Shown here: piece by piece, positions 1 to 11,563 of the stretch
Layout: each line of letters begins with the position of its first letter
Numbering within the stretch: position 1 is the first letter of the stretch
Assembly: GCA_018398575.1 (NCBI GenBank)
Contig: JAGTXZ010000011.1
Location: forward strand, 620,001-684,000
Direction of reading: 5' to 3'
DNA: 64,000 nt
Source of the DNA: Ampelomyces quisqualis
Lineage: Eukaryota; Ascomycota; Dothideomycetes; Pleosporales; Phaeosphaeriaceae
Notes under the pieces: generated by a model
Told to the model about the DNA's origin: nothing
What the model saw: the letters and a program-made list of their open reading frames with translations, nothing else
Databases searched by the model: none
Position numbers and translations under genes: made by a program

Positions 1-2963
1 GCCCAGATACGACGATGAACCCGCGTCCAAAGCCGCGCCCGCCGCACCCCCAGCGCCCGCGCCCGTGCCGCAGGAGCCAGAGCCCGTGACCGCCGAGCCA
101 GCCAGTGCGCCCGCGCCCGCCACGCCACACAATGGCGCCGACAACACTGCCCCCGCATGGCAGGCCCCGCCAGCAGGCGGCCAGGACACGCACATGGACC
201 CATCCGGCTACAACGCGGGGGGCCTTCAGTCCTACGACAACGCGCCCATGGACGAGGACAACTACGGCCCCATCAACGTGAAGGAGGACGGGTGAGTGCT
301 TGCTTTTCTTTGCCCTTCCTGACGTGACAGGCGCATCACAAGGTACAGTACGGACTTGGATAGCGAACAAGCACACGCATGGCTTGCAGCGCACAGACGG
401 TAGCGACCAAGTGTGCGATTCAGAAGGACGCAAACTCCACCAGCCCTTTGGTTGTGTCATGGCGGGGAATCTACGTGAAGAGCACAAGGGCTGCACTGGC
501 ACATGACTTGGCATGATGGATCAGAAGCCGCAGGTCCTGCTCGGAGAAGCAATGGCGCGCGATTCAGCCAGGCAGCCAACGCGCCCACACATGGGCAGAC
601 GACTCTGCGGCTTTGGTCATTGGAAGCAGCTAGGCTATGGACAGCCACCTCCTCCTTCCCGATCAATCCGCCTTGCGCGAGGCCTATCGCGCCTGGCTGC
701 ATCACTTAGCAGCGGCCCATGTCGATATATACCTAGGTACTTGATAGTGCGTACAGGCAACGCAAGCTGAGGGTAGCTATCGAGCCGTGCGATGATCTGC
801 TTGACAGTCATCCACACTCGTGTCCATAGCAGAACACAGACGCTTCATCCGAACATACTGTGCCTTTGCGGCTATCTCTGTTTGAGCCTCGAATCGCGGT
901 TATGAAGCATGGACTTTTCGACTACCCATCTGATTGGGCAAACGCCACGAGGTCGACATGATGCGGCGGCAACAACTTCGCTTAACAGCCGACCATGCAT
1001 GCGACATACACACTTCATCATCCACGACAACCACTACAATACCGACCAATTAACCATGACGACAATGTCCTTTGGTGCGAGGCGCCGCAGAAGCATACGG
1101 CTGCTCCAAGTGTGCTTTGCACTGCGTTCAACCCTTCCACCCGGTCACAGCTACTGATAATTCTAATGCATTCGACGTGCTCGGTGCAGTCCTTCCAAAC
1201 GTCGAGTAGACAAATATAAGCTTCAAATATTGGGACAGTGCGGCTAGCATCTCGACATGTCCTCTACCTTCGTAATACCGGTACTCTCAGTGTTGAAATC
1301 TTCTTTGAGTCGGAGAGGGGAAGATGATGGCAGGAAATCGACAAAGATCACGGAACGACTCAGAAGACTGAGACCATCACGACGCACATATCAATCGCTT
1401 TCACGACTGTTGTATCTGGATAACGACGACACCGAATTTCTAACCTGGACCTATGATGCGCACCCGTTACACAACTGATTGCTTTTGCCGACAAATTTGT
1501 TTTGCATGTAGCGTACGATACTAATCTATATTGTAGGAAGATGTTCATCGGCGGATTGAACTGGGAAACCACAGAAGGTATGTTCTACGCAATTGCATTT
1601 GAGTATGGCGCTGACTTCAATCCTTAGACTCACTGAGAGACTACTTCACACAGTTCGGCGAGGTCAGCGAATGTACCGTCATGCGCGACTCTGCTACAGG
1701 CCGGTCACGAGGATTTGGTTTCCTCACGTTCAGGGATCCAAAGTGCGTCAACACTGTCATGGTGAAGGAGCACTACCTAGATGGCAAGATTGTAAGTTTG
1801 TAGCAGCTTCAGCCGGAATGCTTCTAACGCATCTCAAGATCGATCCCAAGCGCGCTATTCCCCGTGAAGAGCAGGAGCGCACAAGCAAGATCTTCGTTGG
1901 CGGCGTCAGCCAAGAGGCAACCGAAGAGGACTTCACCAAGTTCTTCAAGCAGTTCGGCAGGGTCGTCGATGCTACGCTGATGATGGACAAGGAGACTGGT
2001 CGTCCCCGTGGCTTCGGTTTCGTTACCTTCGATGGTGACGCCGCTGTCGATGCCACCCTGCGTCAACCCCTTCAGATTCTAGGCAAGCCCATTGAAGTCA
2101 AGCGCGCCCAACCCCGAGGCAACATGCGCGACGACGACGGTGGCGACAAGAAGTTCAACCGCAACAATAAGTTCAACAACCGTGATCAGGGCGGTAACAC
2201 CAACAACGGCGGTTACGACAACCAGCAGAATGCTCAGCCCCAAGGCGGCCAGGCTGGCATGACACCTGCCATGATGGCCCAGTACTGGCAGCGCATGCAA
2301 CAGTACTTTCAACAGATGCAGCAGAACCTTGCCCAGCAACAAGTCGGCGGTGGTATGCCCGGCGGTATGGGCCCCATGGGCGGCATGAACCCAATGCAAA
2401 TGCAACAAATGCAAGCTCAAATGATGGGCGGCGGCATAAACCGGAACACTGGCTCTCCGAACCCACAAAATATGATGGGCGGCCCCGGCGGCATGAACCC
2501 AATGGCTATGCAGCAAATGATGGCTGGTGCAGGCGGTGCAGGCGGTGCACCAAATGCAGCAGGCTTCGGCCCCAACTCAGGTACTATGACCAACACCACC
2601 ACCACCCCACAACCTCTCGCTAACACCCCAAAAGAACAACTCGCTTTCGAACAGCAAAAGTACGAACAGCAGCAGCAGCGCCGCATGCAGCAACAAGGCG
2701 GATACGGCGGCCAGGGCGGCCCAACTGCATGGGACGGCATGTATGAAGACATGCCGCAGCCCGGCGGTGGACGTGGTGGAGGCTTCAAGGGAAACCCGCG
2801 CGCCCGGCAGGGAAGCTCCCAACCTCCTGCCGGACCCGCGAACGCGCCGATCAACGCTCCCACCGGACCGAAGAACGCGGGGAAGCCAGGTGCAAATTAC
2901 AGAGGTGGAGGCAGGCACACGCAGGGATTCAGACATCAGCCCTATGGCGGAAGGGGGGCCTAG
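1..2963 (+). CDS. HRP1: HRP1/NAB4-type hnRNP, two RRMs (5' partial)
   Basis: Nuclear RNA-binding protein of the Hrp1/Nab4 family (cleavage factor IB, mRNA 3'-end formation and export). The 5' end lies outside the window. Exons by reading: 1-291, 1537-1577, 1628-1791, 1839-2963, giving about 539 in-frame residues. A Pro/Ala-rich acidic N-terminus leads into RRM1 (RNP2 MFIGGL, RNP1 RGFGFLTF), then RRM2 (IFVGGV, RGFGFVTF), then a long Gln/Met/Gly/Asn-rich tail ending in RGG-like repeats. Two RRMs in tandem followed by such a tail match Hrp1. The first intron in view (292-1536, GTGAGT donor, TTGTAG acceptor) is about 1.25 kb, against roughly 50 bp for the others; the join restores an unbroken entry into RRM1. 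The tail looks prion-like. Family assignment is firm; the exact orthologue (Hrp1 versus Musashi/DAZ-like relatives) is slightly less so. Confidence 0.92.
292..1536 (+). other. Unusually long intron of the HRP1-like gene
   Basis: Bounded by GTGAGT and a pyrimidine-poor TTGTAG acceptor, with a possible branch site ACTAATC just upstream. Splicing 291 to 1537 gives Asp-Gly-Lys-Met-Phe-Ile-Gly-Gly, the exact start of RRM1. All ORFs inside are short and unlike known proteins. No snoRNA-like or tRNA-like structure was recognised by eye. Confidence 0.8.
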
Positions 2964-4053
2964 ATTGGCGATGACAAGACTGGTGTGAAAACAAAAAGAC
3001 GAGTCCTCACTCTCTCTTGCTTTTTCATGGCTCAAACCCCCCTTTTTTTCTTTCCACAATGCCATGATTCCACGCACCAAGGTGCGTGTGTATGTGCGCA
3101 ACATGTACTCTGACATTTCTTTTTCTCCTTGTCTCTACTTCTCTTACCTTCCAACCAAGCCATGCCCAAAGTCTCCCTCGGGATTTGGGGGGGTAATAAT
3201 ACCTGCATTTTTTCTCTATCCTTTTTCCTATCCTTCTTCTTCCTCTTCTTCTTTTCTTTTCTTTTCCTTTTCTTCTTCTTCTTCTTTTCCTTTTCTTCTC
3301 TGCACGCACAACATGGACAAGCATGGTTCGGCTTGGAGTCAGGTATAGCTTTGCCGCTGAAATAGGTGTCGGGGGACGTTGATTCTATATACTTTCGTAC
3401 TCCTTCCACTTACCCTTTTTTTGGGATAAGTCGTGACGGTTCTGCCTACCTTTATGTATGTGTGGGTGCGTGGGTTGGAAATAAAACTAGTGTGGAAAAG
3501 ATTATGTGTTGGCGTGGGTTGTAGTGACGGGGTAGTCAGGGGTAGGTGTGATGGCTGTTTTACATGAGATGTCGTTTTATTCTCGCAGACGGAGCTGCAG
3601 AAGTCCTTGTCTCGAAGATTGACGTTTGATGCTTGGCCTTGTGCGAGACGGGGGAAGATGTGTGCGGAAAGTCACTCATGTGTGATAAATTGTGATGCAT
3701 CCTTTCTTCATCACCCATCGACGTCGCCGTCAAGTCCAGTCCTAATCTAAACCGAATCGCTAAATGCTAGAATCATAACATGCCATGTACAATCCCCAAC
3801 GCCATGCATGCAACGCATTGCAACACCCTATTTACGCCTTATGCTTCCTATTCCCAACACCCATCTTCTTTCCATCTCCCTTGAGCGTTTTCCACGAAAA
3901 CGCAACCTTGTAATTAGGATACTGCGTCCACCAAAACTTGACTGCAATCTTACAGCCCAGCTGCCCATTGTACACAATCATGCTACTCAGGACAGCCACA
4001 AAGGCGAATTCGGGGTGTTTCAGGAGAAAATTGTATGTAGACGAGACATAAGT
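2964..4053. other. Intergenic, convergent 3' regions with CT-rich tract
   Basis: Lies between the stop codons of the HRP1-like gene and the CRH1-like gene. A strongly strand-asymmetric pyrimidine tract (CTT/TTC-rich) occupies about 3220-3300. The ORFs here, including a Lys/Arg-rich one on the minus strand, are products of that tract. No gene is supported. Confidence 0.7.
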
Positions 4054-5470
4054 CTACCATGCCTGCTGCCACACGAAGCCCAGAACAACCGCGAAAAGCT
4101 GCAACGCGATGCCGTCGAAAAGGCGTGGGCCAGCAGAACTACCAGCCGACGGAGCCGCAGGCGCCCCGGATTCCGCAGCGTTGTTTTGGAGGCGAGCTAT
4201 GGTCGATGCGGGAGGCGTAGTGCCGGGGTAGAGTGTGACGAGGGTGGTAAAGCCCCTGCCATCGTACGTGGTCACAACAGAAGGCTTAGAATCGGCAGGC
4301 AAATCCGTAGGCGAAGCTGGCGGCAATTGCGAATAGGAAGCGGCTTGGGATGTCTAAAATGAATGTTAGCACGAGTCTTCGAGAGGGGAAGCGCGCTGGA
4401 GCATGGGGAAAAAGAGGCTTACTGACAGGAGCTGAGCTATGGGGCACAACCTTTCCGGAATCGGAGACGGTCCATCCAGCTGGTAGTCCGGGGTAATTGG
4501 AGAAGGTGGACTGCGGCGCAGCGGAAGTTGTTCCGGGAATCCAGGGGAAGACGCTAGGACGGGTGGGGTTGTCGGTCTGCTGAGGATTGAAGGGAATGGG
4601 CTGGCCAGAGGCGGTTGCAGTCACGACAGGTGAGTCCGCGATTGGCTTGTTGCCTCCGGAGAAGATGCTCCCACCAACCGATTTGATTGATGTCCATGTG
4701 CCGCTTTGGTCGCCATAGACGTATTGGGTACCGGTCGAGTAGTCTTGAACCTTGAGTGATCCAACAACCATGGAGAAAGGACCTTTGGAATAGTCGGTAG
4801 GTCCTCTAGACCACTGGATGGTGCCTTGAGGGTTTGCTGCATCACCACCGCTCCACGCGCCAAACTTGACTTGCATGGGGGATTGGGGGTATTGTCCGTT
4901 GGCGTTGGCGGGCTCGAGAGTTCGTACGGTCTTTCCGTCAATCTGCCAGACAATCTGGTTGGGGGTCCACTCAATGGTGTACATCTTGAAGCCGGTCTGA
5001 CTTCCAATGTCGTCGTGGAAGGCACCGCGATTGTAGTCGGTCGTTTTCCCTTGCCCAAAGTAATTAGTTTGCACTTTGTCGGGGTCGGCGCCGAGCCATT
5101 CCCAATCTATCTCGTCGAGGGTGTCAGACTGCAATACGAAACTGCTGACGATGCCCGCGCCGGGCGCCGCCTTGACCGAGATGTCGACTTTGCCAAACAT
5201 GATATACCACTTCGAAGTAAGCTGGGGTGAGTCTCCAGACTTGGCGACGGTAAAGGAGACGCCATCTCTGCCGTAGGTGGGGTTGCCTTGTGGGGTGAAG
5301 CTGTCGGAGGCAGACTTCATGTCGATGTTGACGGTTCGACCGAGAGCAGAGTCTGGCGGACAGTCAGATCGCAATGTGGGATTGCAATTCGACCAGGTTT
5401 GAGCGATCGTGGGTGCGATAAGCGTTGCTGCCGAAGCAAGGGCGGCGAGAGCCCGTATGGTGGAGGGCAT
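4054..5470 (-). CDS. CRH-family GH16 chitin-glucan transglycosylase, GPI-anchored
   Basis: Secreted cell-wall enzyme of the Crh1/Utr2 family, which links chitin to beta-glucan. ATG at 5470 begins a clear signal peptide (about residues 1-24). The GH16 domain follows, with the catalytic motif DEIDWEWLG (E120 likely nucleophile, E124 acid/base). A Ser/Thr/Pro-rich linker and a hydrophobic C-terminus preceded by small residues suggest a GPI anchor. One intron: donor GTAAGC at 4422; the acceptor that keeps frame is at 4344, leaving 445 residues. A nearer AG at 4354 would shift the frame. The upstream in-frame extension beyond 5470 has no ATG start. Divergent from PRO2. A second CRH gene lies at 25.5 kb. 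Confidence 0.93.
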
Positions 5471-6335
5471 CGTGAATAGGTAGCAGTGAGAGTCGGTGGT
5501 AGGAGTACCAAAGATGGTAAGACGGTGATATGTACGACTTGCTCGATGTAGCAATGTCTTTGTGTGATAGCGAGTAGGTACTAGCAGAGAAGTTGCGTGT
5601 AAGTATAGTGGTTGGAATGCGTTGGTTGGATACCGGCTCAGCACTTGAGAGGTAAAGAGTGGATTGTGTAATGCAAGACCAGCGGGCCGGCATGCAAGAA
5701 GATTATAAAGCTGCTGCCAGCCATCTTTGCTAGCCGAGACATACGTGTTAGCTAGAAATCAAGGCGTGGCGTGCGGGCCCTGCGCGCAGAGTGGGCGACA
5801 AAGACGAGGTTGGGTTGGCAAAGCAACGCCGAGGAGGTTGGAGCTGAACCCAGCCACGCGCCATTGTCACTGCCCTCACAAGGGCGCAGCTACAAAAGTT
5901 ACCGAGTCGCGACTGTATAAAGTCAATGCCAGTAAAACGACGCATTGGGGTCAGCCATACGTGCGCGCCCGGAGTTGGCATGATTGCGCGGCTTCACGAG
6001 ACACGTGATGATGGAGTTGGCAGACCTCACGAGTCCCTGCATGGCCGCACGAGCCACAGCGCCACAGCCGATGGGCCAGACCCCACAACACCAACAATAC
6101 ACAGTAATTCAGCCCACCACAAACGTGCAAGTAGCTATCAATAGCAACCAATACATCCGGTACAATCTCTCCAATAGTGTCAGCCGCCGTCCCGCGCCCT
6201 GCATGCGCCGTTGAAAGGATTTTTGTCCTGATCGAGCCGATCTGAGTCACGCGCCCACCACCAAACCCCAGCAGAGTTACTCCGTACGAGGTCGTCTCAC
6301 CATTGGACTACTCTATGCAGTAACCTCAAATCACC
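5471..6335. other. Divergent intergenic region between CRH1-like and PRO2
   Basis: About 865 bp holding both promoters. One exact TACTCCGTA 9-mer sits at 6278-6286, about 50 bp upstream of the PRO2 start. No coding sequence was recognised. Confidence 0.6.
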
Positions 6336-7742
6336 ATGTCCTTGACGAATGCAACACCGCTGGAAGTCGCGCAAGCCGCAAGAGTCGGATCCAGGCAACT
6401 TGCCGTATTGTCAACCGAAAAGCGCAACGCCGCTTTGGTAGCTATTCATGATGCGCTAGCACAGGGCAAGGACGATGTGCTAGCAGCGAACGCCAAAGAT
6501 CTCGAGTCCGCCAACAAGGCTGCCGAGGGTGGAGCCTTGAGCACGAGTCTGGTCAAGAGGTTAGATCTGGGGAAGCCGGGGAAGTACGAGGATATGCTAC
6601 AGGGAATCTTGGACGTGAAAGACCTGGAGGATCCTATCAACAGGACCACTGCAAAGACGTTACTGGACGATGATCTGACACTTTCACGGATAACATGTCC
6701 TATCGGCGTTTTGCTCATCATTTTCGAAGCCCGCCCAGAGGTCATCGCCAACATCTCAGCTCTTGCCATCAAATCAGGAAATGCAGCGATCCTCAAAGGT
6801 GGCCGCGAGTCGAGCAACAGCTTCGCCGCCATTGCGACCATCATCTCCAAGGCCCTGAAATCGACATCCGTCCCTTCAGACTGTCTCCAATTAGTCCAAA
6901 CGCACCATGTCATTGCCGACCTCTTGAAGCTCGATACCTACATCGACCTCTGCATCCCCCGCGGCGGCAACAAACTCGTCCGCTTCGTCAAAGACACCAC
7001 TACCATCCCTGTCCTCGGACACGCCGACGGTATATGTTCCACGTATCTATGCGCCGACTACCCAGCCAAAAAAGCCAGCAAAATCATCCTCGACGCCAAA
7101 ACCTCCTACCCAGCAGGCTGTAACTCGACCGAACAACTTCTCGTCGACGAGTCCGCCTTGAGCACCACCCTCCCTGCCGTGGCCCAAGCCCTTTTACAAA
7201 AAGGCGTCTCGCTCCGTTGCGACCCCAACTCACTCTCCGCCCTACAAGCCACGCTCGACCCTCACTCGGCCACGCTCCTTCAACCCACCGGCGCCGAAGA
7301 CTTCGACACCGAGTTCCTCGACTACATTCTGGCCATCAAGACCGTGCCCAACGTCTCCGCAGCAATAGAACACATCAACACGCACTCCTCGCACCACACA
7401 GACGCAATCTTGACCCTTTCTTCCAGCATTGCGCAACAGTTCCTGTCAGCCATCGATTCCTCCTCCGTGTACTGGAACACGTCGACGCGCATGGCTGATG
7501 GACAACGTTATGGTTTCGGCACCGAAGTCGGTATTAGCACGAATAAGATCCACAGCAGGGGCCCCGTGGGGCTCGAGGGCCTGACGATATATAAATGGGT
7601 AATCATCGGTGATGCACAGGTTAGTACGGAGTATGGGGCGGGCGGGAAAGCGTGGAAACACGAGGTCATAGCTGATGAAGGAGTTGCGAAGAACGACGAG
7701 GAAAGAGAGCTGCTCAGAAAATATAGGGCGGGCAAGATATGA
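6336..7742 (+). CDS. PRO2: Gamma-glutamyl phosphate reductase
   Basis: Reduces gamma-glutamyl phosphate to glutamate 5-semialdehyde with NADPH, the second step of proline synthesis. Single-exon ORF of 468 residues, close to the usual ProA/Pro2 length. Aldehyde-dehydrogenase-like fold: conserved PIGVLLIIFEARPEV near residue 125, LKGGRES, PRGGNKLV, and the catalytic cysteine Cys262 in the stretch YPAGCNSTEQLL. The start ATG is in good context and the N-terminus aligns with the family without a leader, so the enzyme should be cytosolic. No oddities seen apart from a TACGGAGTA motif inside the coding region at 7625. Confidence 0.97.
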   Translation: MSLTNATPLEVAQAARVGSRQLAVLSTEKRNAALVAIHDALAQGKDDVLAANAKDLESANKAAEGGALSTSLVKRLDLGKPGKYEDMLQGILDVKDLEDPINRTTAKTLLDDDLTLSRITCPIGVLLIIFEARPEVIANISALAIKSGNAAILKGGRESSNSFAAIATIISKALKSTSVPSDCLQLVQTHHVIADLLKLDTYIDLCIPRGGNKLVRFVKDTTTIPVLGHADGICSTYLCADYPAKKASKIILDAKTSYPAGCNSTEQLLVDESALSTTLPAVAQALLQKGVSLRCDPNSLSALQATLDPHSATLLQPTGAEDFDTEFLDYILAIKTVPNVSAAIEHINTHSSHHTDAILTLSSSIAQQFLSAIDSSSVYWNTSTRMADGQRYGFGTEVGISTNKIHSRGPVGLEGLTIYKWVIIGDAQVSTEYGAGGKAWKHEVIADEGVAKNDEERELLRKYRAGKI

Positions 7743-8161
7743 TGGCGGTCGAGGGTATGGAGATAATGGCTGGAAGACTTACAGGCATGGAGTTTGCAGA
7801 TTTGAAAGAGGAATTCGATTGATTCTATGTAGGTGACCTGTTCACAAGTCTATGAAGAGTTCATCCGATGTATGTGATACGATTGGATCCGCTGGCTTGC
7901 ATGTTGCACGGAAGCGCGTTCGTGATCTTCCCCGCAACAGCTAAAATTCAGCCGCCCGTACCGGTATCGTGACCAGAATAGCTCTCCAGTATCATGAGAT
8001 TACCCCAACATACCACATCCACCGATTTTGTGCGACACTAACCTTACTCTTGCGCTCCATGGCAGTCTTGTGCGATAATCGATTTGCTTATGCGATGCCA
8101 ACGATGCTGTGTTATACCTTCTCTTCACTCACTGCATACCAATTCATCGCCAGAATTACTC
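7743..8161. other. Intergenic
   Basis: 3' flank of PRO2 and upstream of a gene relic. Nothing recognised. Confidence 0.5.
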
Positions 8162-9144
8162 AATGACAGATGCTGGGAGCATCCTGGCGCTTCTCCCATC
8201 ATGCGCGACGCTTGCAGGCAAGACCGCGACTTTGCTCAATGACATGTACGAATACCGCCAAAGTTATACTGCACCCTACCACGACCGATGGAAAGCCGAC
8301 GGAATAGCATGGGTGTTTTGGGGTGGTTTTGAGCGTATTTTTGGAACGCTAAAGCTGTTTTCTTAGTGATTGGTCACCCGATTTGCGTACAGTGTTCCTG
8401 GGCAGTTCCTTAGCTAATATTAGAGTTTCACATACAGAGTACTTTGTGTACAATTTGGCTAGGGTTTAGGCCCTTTATAGTCTCCTTACGATTCGCGGAC
8501 CTATACGGAACGGCAGCACTGCGGCGGAGCGTCTTAGGTTGATTGCGCTGATCTGACGGTCAAAAACAACAAGAAACAGTCCTCACGATGGCTTTAAAGC
8601 TTAATAACTTAAAACTAAAAAATAGACTTCACAAGCAGAGAATTAAAGTAGATAGACGTTGTCACAAGCTTTGAATTGATGTATAGTGTACAGGCACTTT
8701 TTTGGCGGGAAAACAAGTTATTCAGCATTGTAATATTCGCTCGGCTTTCCGTTGCTGGTGGTGGCATGCAGTAGGTATGTGCCAGACATGATCACCTATC
8801 TGATAACCCACATGGCAATAGTGAAGAATGTCATGTATGTTCTTGGTTCACCGGACAGACCGCCCCTCGACGAATGGAGGCCTCCGATTCGCGACAACCT
8901 GGAAACATGCAACCGCGTTCTCAAGCTGCTTAAAAGTCTTGCAGGGAACTACACACGAAAAAGATCCGGGCTGAAAAAACTTGCCATACGCGGCAAGTTC
9001 ACATTCGATGAGGCGGAAGTGGATCGGCTGAGAGAAGAGTTGCAAATGCAAGTCCAGTACCTGATGATCATACGAGAACTGCAGAAATCCAAGGTCCCGC
9101 CTGATCTCAGCTGGCTATTCGCTCGATCAGCGAAGGAAAACTGA
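8162..9144 (+). pseudogene. Relic of a STAND/NLR-type N-terminal domain gene
   Basis: Two separated coding-like blocks. At 8162 a 35-residue block begins MTDAGSILALLPSCATLAGK, which resembles the N-terminal helical domain seen ahead of NACHT/ankyrin modules in many fungal STAND proteins. At about 8800-9144 a second block (beginning near KNVMYVLGSPDRP, ending SAKEN then stop) looks like the continuation of such a domain: amphipathic helices, LKLLKSL, basic region, REELQMQ. Between them is a roughly 460-bp AT-rich stretch bounded by a 17-bp imperfect inverted repeat. No nucleotide-binding domain follows. The simplest reading is a truncated gene split by an insertion; an intact short gene with a long intron is the alternative. 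Family recognition is by eye and tentative. Confidence 0.4.
8290..8750. mobile_element. Possible small inserted element with short inverted ends
   Basis: GGAAAGCCGACGGAATA at 8290-8306 is matched in reverse complement at 8734-8750 with two central mismatches. The interval is AT-richer than its surroundings and separates the two halves of a broken coding region. No convincing target-site duplication is visible. Confidence 0.35.
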
Positions 9145-9847
9145 TTTGCAAAGGTACTGTATCAGGGTCAGGCAACACTTGTAATAGAGTACTCCGTACT
9201 CCGTACCAGCAATCTCCTCCACACAAAACGACAGGGGCCAAGTCTAACAAGTTTGCGACATTACGTTCGATAAGATAGGCTAATTTCCGTCTCTATCCAT
9301 GAACCCAATTCAGAAGGCAGTCCGACTTTGGAGATGCATCATACCCCTGGAAGCCACGTCATGTACGCGTCGTAGTCAGTACCTGGATAGTCAAGTGGTC
9401 GTCCGAACCTACTGGGACGCAGGCAATGCTGGAAGACGCCAGGCAAAACATTGTGATGCGAAGGAATTCAATCTAAATGATACTTGAGACTAGACATGCA
9501 ACATACGATTTTGAGACAGCGGCTACAAGTCACCCTGGCTGTTGAAAGGGGGAACTTGCCGTGTTTGGAGGCGGAACGGAAAGACTCGCAAAGATTCGGG
9601 ATGGGCGTTGGGAAGCGAGTAATGATGTTTAGTGTATATCATTGCCTTGAGAAAAGTTTCAGGGAGAATCTCCAAGACGTGAGCCGAATTGCTGCAACCT
9701 ATCTACTATATGTGCTGTAAAAGCCAAGTTTTTCAGGAGCCTGGACAGGAACCTGTACCTGTGCCAAGTCATACATATTCGCATTCAATTCCTTTGTGCC
9801 GTGGTATTTCAGCCTCGTTACATAAGTCACGTGTTCTGTACAAGCAT
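9145..9847. other. Intergenic
   Basis: Contains two overlapping TACTCCGTA motifs at 9190-9205. Short ORFs only; nothing recognised. Confidence 0.5.
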
Positions 9848-11563
9848 TTAATCAACATTTTTGTTCCTCAGCGCCAGCGAAGGCTGGGCAAACACCTGTG
9901 CACCATCCTTGAGGCGGCGCTCGGTATTCTGGCGGCCATTGACAAAGTCGGGGTGGTTGAGAGTAAGCTCGACAGCGCCGTTGACGACATGGTCTACAGC
10001 CTCCACGCCCAACATGAACGAGTGGTCCTGGTTGCCGACTTCATAGCGCCACGAACCGAAGCGACCGCGGGACAAAATGTCTTTGGCCTGGAGGGCAGGG
10101 AGCAACTTCGTGAGGACGCCCTCGCGCTCAAGCGAAGGTGTAGGATATCCATGGTCAAATCGGCGGTTGTATGTAGAGACAATTTCGTCATCAGATTTGA
10201 TCATCTCGGTGTTAATGAGGCCTTGAATGCAGTCCCTGAGCATGTTCTTCTGGTCGACCGGCTTCAAGCTCGATTCCGAGACTTCGAGCATGATCGACCA
10301 GTAAGGACCGGACTGGGGCTCTGTAGAGCTGGGCTTCGATCCGTCGGCTAGCTGCTGGGTAGCGAGCTTGACGTCGGGTTGTGGCTGGTTATAGGGCGAG
10401 TAGTTGGAGAAAATGGTGGCGCGGTAGAAGGGACAATCATCCTCGGGGAAGTATAGCCAGCACTTGTCGCCAATTCGCGCTGGTCGCTCGCCTCGAAGAC
10501 CGACACCGATGACGTGTGTGCTGGAATAGAAAAGACCCTTGCTGAGGTCGATGAGCTCCTTGTCACCCATCTTTTCCACAAGAGAATCCACGGCCATGGT
10601 GTTGATCAACTTCTTGTAGTTGACGACGGTGCCGTCCTTGAGGTGGACTTTGTGGCCTTGAGCATCAACCTTGGTGACAGAGCCTTTGTCACCGTAACGC
10701 TTCTTCTCATCTGGCAGTGTCCCGTCCACAGCGATCCAGATGCCACCAGTGCCGTCTCGCGCTGGGAAGCGGAAGGTGGCGTTGGGACCCCAGTTTCCTG
10801 CAGTCTTGTTGTGGATGATGTTGTTGATAACACCCTTGACGTTGGGAGCGGCGACACGCTCACCGAGCCACTGGCACTGCATCTTGGTCGTGGGCACTGC
10901 CCATACTTTGTAGTTGTATGGCCTCATGAAGAGGTCAGCAATGCCGACACCCATCTGCCTCATGATCCACTCGTCGAAGTCCTTGGGCTTCGTGATGGCC
11001 ACGCGGGCCTCGAGCGCGGCGTCGATCAAGCCGTCGACACATTTGGCCTGGTCGTCTTTGTTCAACATGGACAGGTTGTTCTGGAAGGGGTAGGGAACCC
11101 ATTGGCCCTTGCAGCGGACGTAGGAGATGCGCTGGTGGGTATACCAGTCCTCGTCTTTGGGGAGCGCCTCGTCGATGCAGTCGTCGAAGTACTTGTAGTG
11201 GGAGAAGATGACATGGCCACCGACGTCGTAGAGCTGGGCATGTTAGCCCTGGAGGGGTCCATGGGCGAGAGGGGGTACTCACAAAGCCCTCTGGTGTCAC
11301 GTCAGTCGAGGCCAACCCTCCCGGTGTCTCGTTCGCGTCCACAATCAGCCATGAGGGGCCATCCTGAGATGCTTAGCAGTTGCCCCTCCAAGATGCGCAC
11401 GGTGCCGAGCATACAATCTGATGCAGGCGCTTTGCGGCTCCGAGACCCGTCGGTCCAGCGCCAATGACAAGCACGTCGACAGAACTATGGCGCGGTCAGT
11501 GCGAGCTGCTTCGGCTGCATGTGGGGGGCGTTAAGGGTACATTTCTTCTTTGGCAGATGCCAT
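9848..11563 (-). CDS. glfA: UDP-galactopyranose mutase
   Basis: Flavoenzyme converting UDP-galactopyranose to UDP-galactofuranose, the donor for galactofuranose in fungal galactomannan and glycoproteins. Exons on the minus strand: 11563-11541, 11484-11415, 11363-11284, 11234-9848, giving 519 residues. Splicing restores the FAD-binding start VDVLVIGAGPTGLGAAKRL, then the conserved PGGLASTDVTPEGF and LYDVGGHVIFSHYKYFDD. Later conserved blocks include YNYKVWAVPTTKMQ, GNWGPNATFRFPARDGTGGIW, the C-terminal GRFGSWRYEVGNQDHSFM and NTERRL. Residue order and length match eukaryotic UGM. The first exon is only 23 nt. Cytosolic; no signal peptide. Confidence 0.97.

Noticed and set aside
3032..3409. Lys/Arg-rich minus-strand ORF
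   Set aside because: Created by the CTT/TTC tract in the HRP1-like 3' flank; low-complexity product only.
10514..11467. 317-codon plus-strand ORF
   Set aside because: Lies antisense to the UDP-galactopyranose mutase coding region; its Val/Asp/Gly-rich sequence is a shadow of that gene's codon bias.
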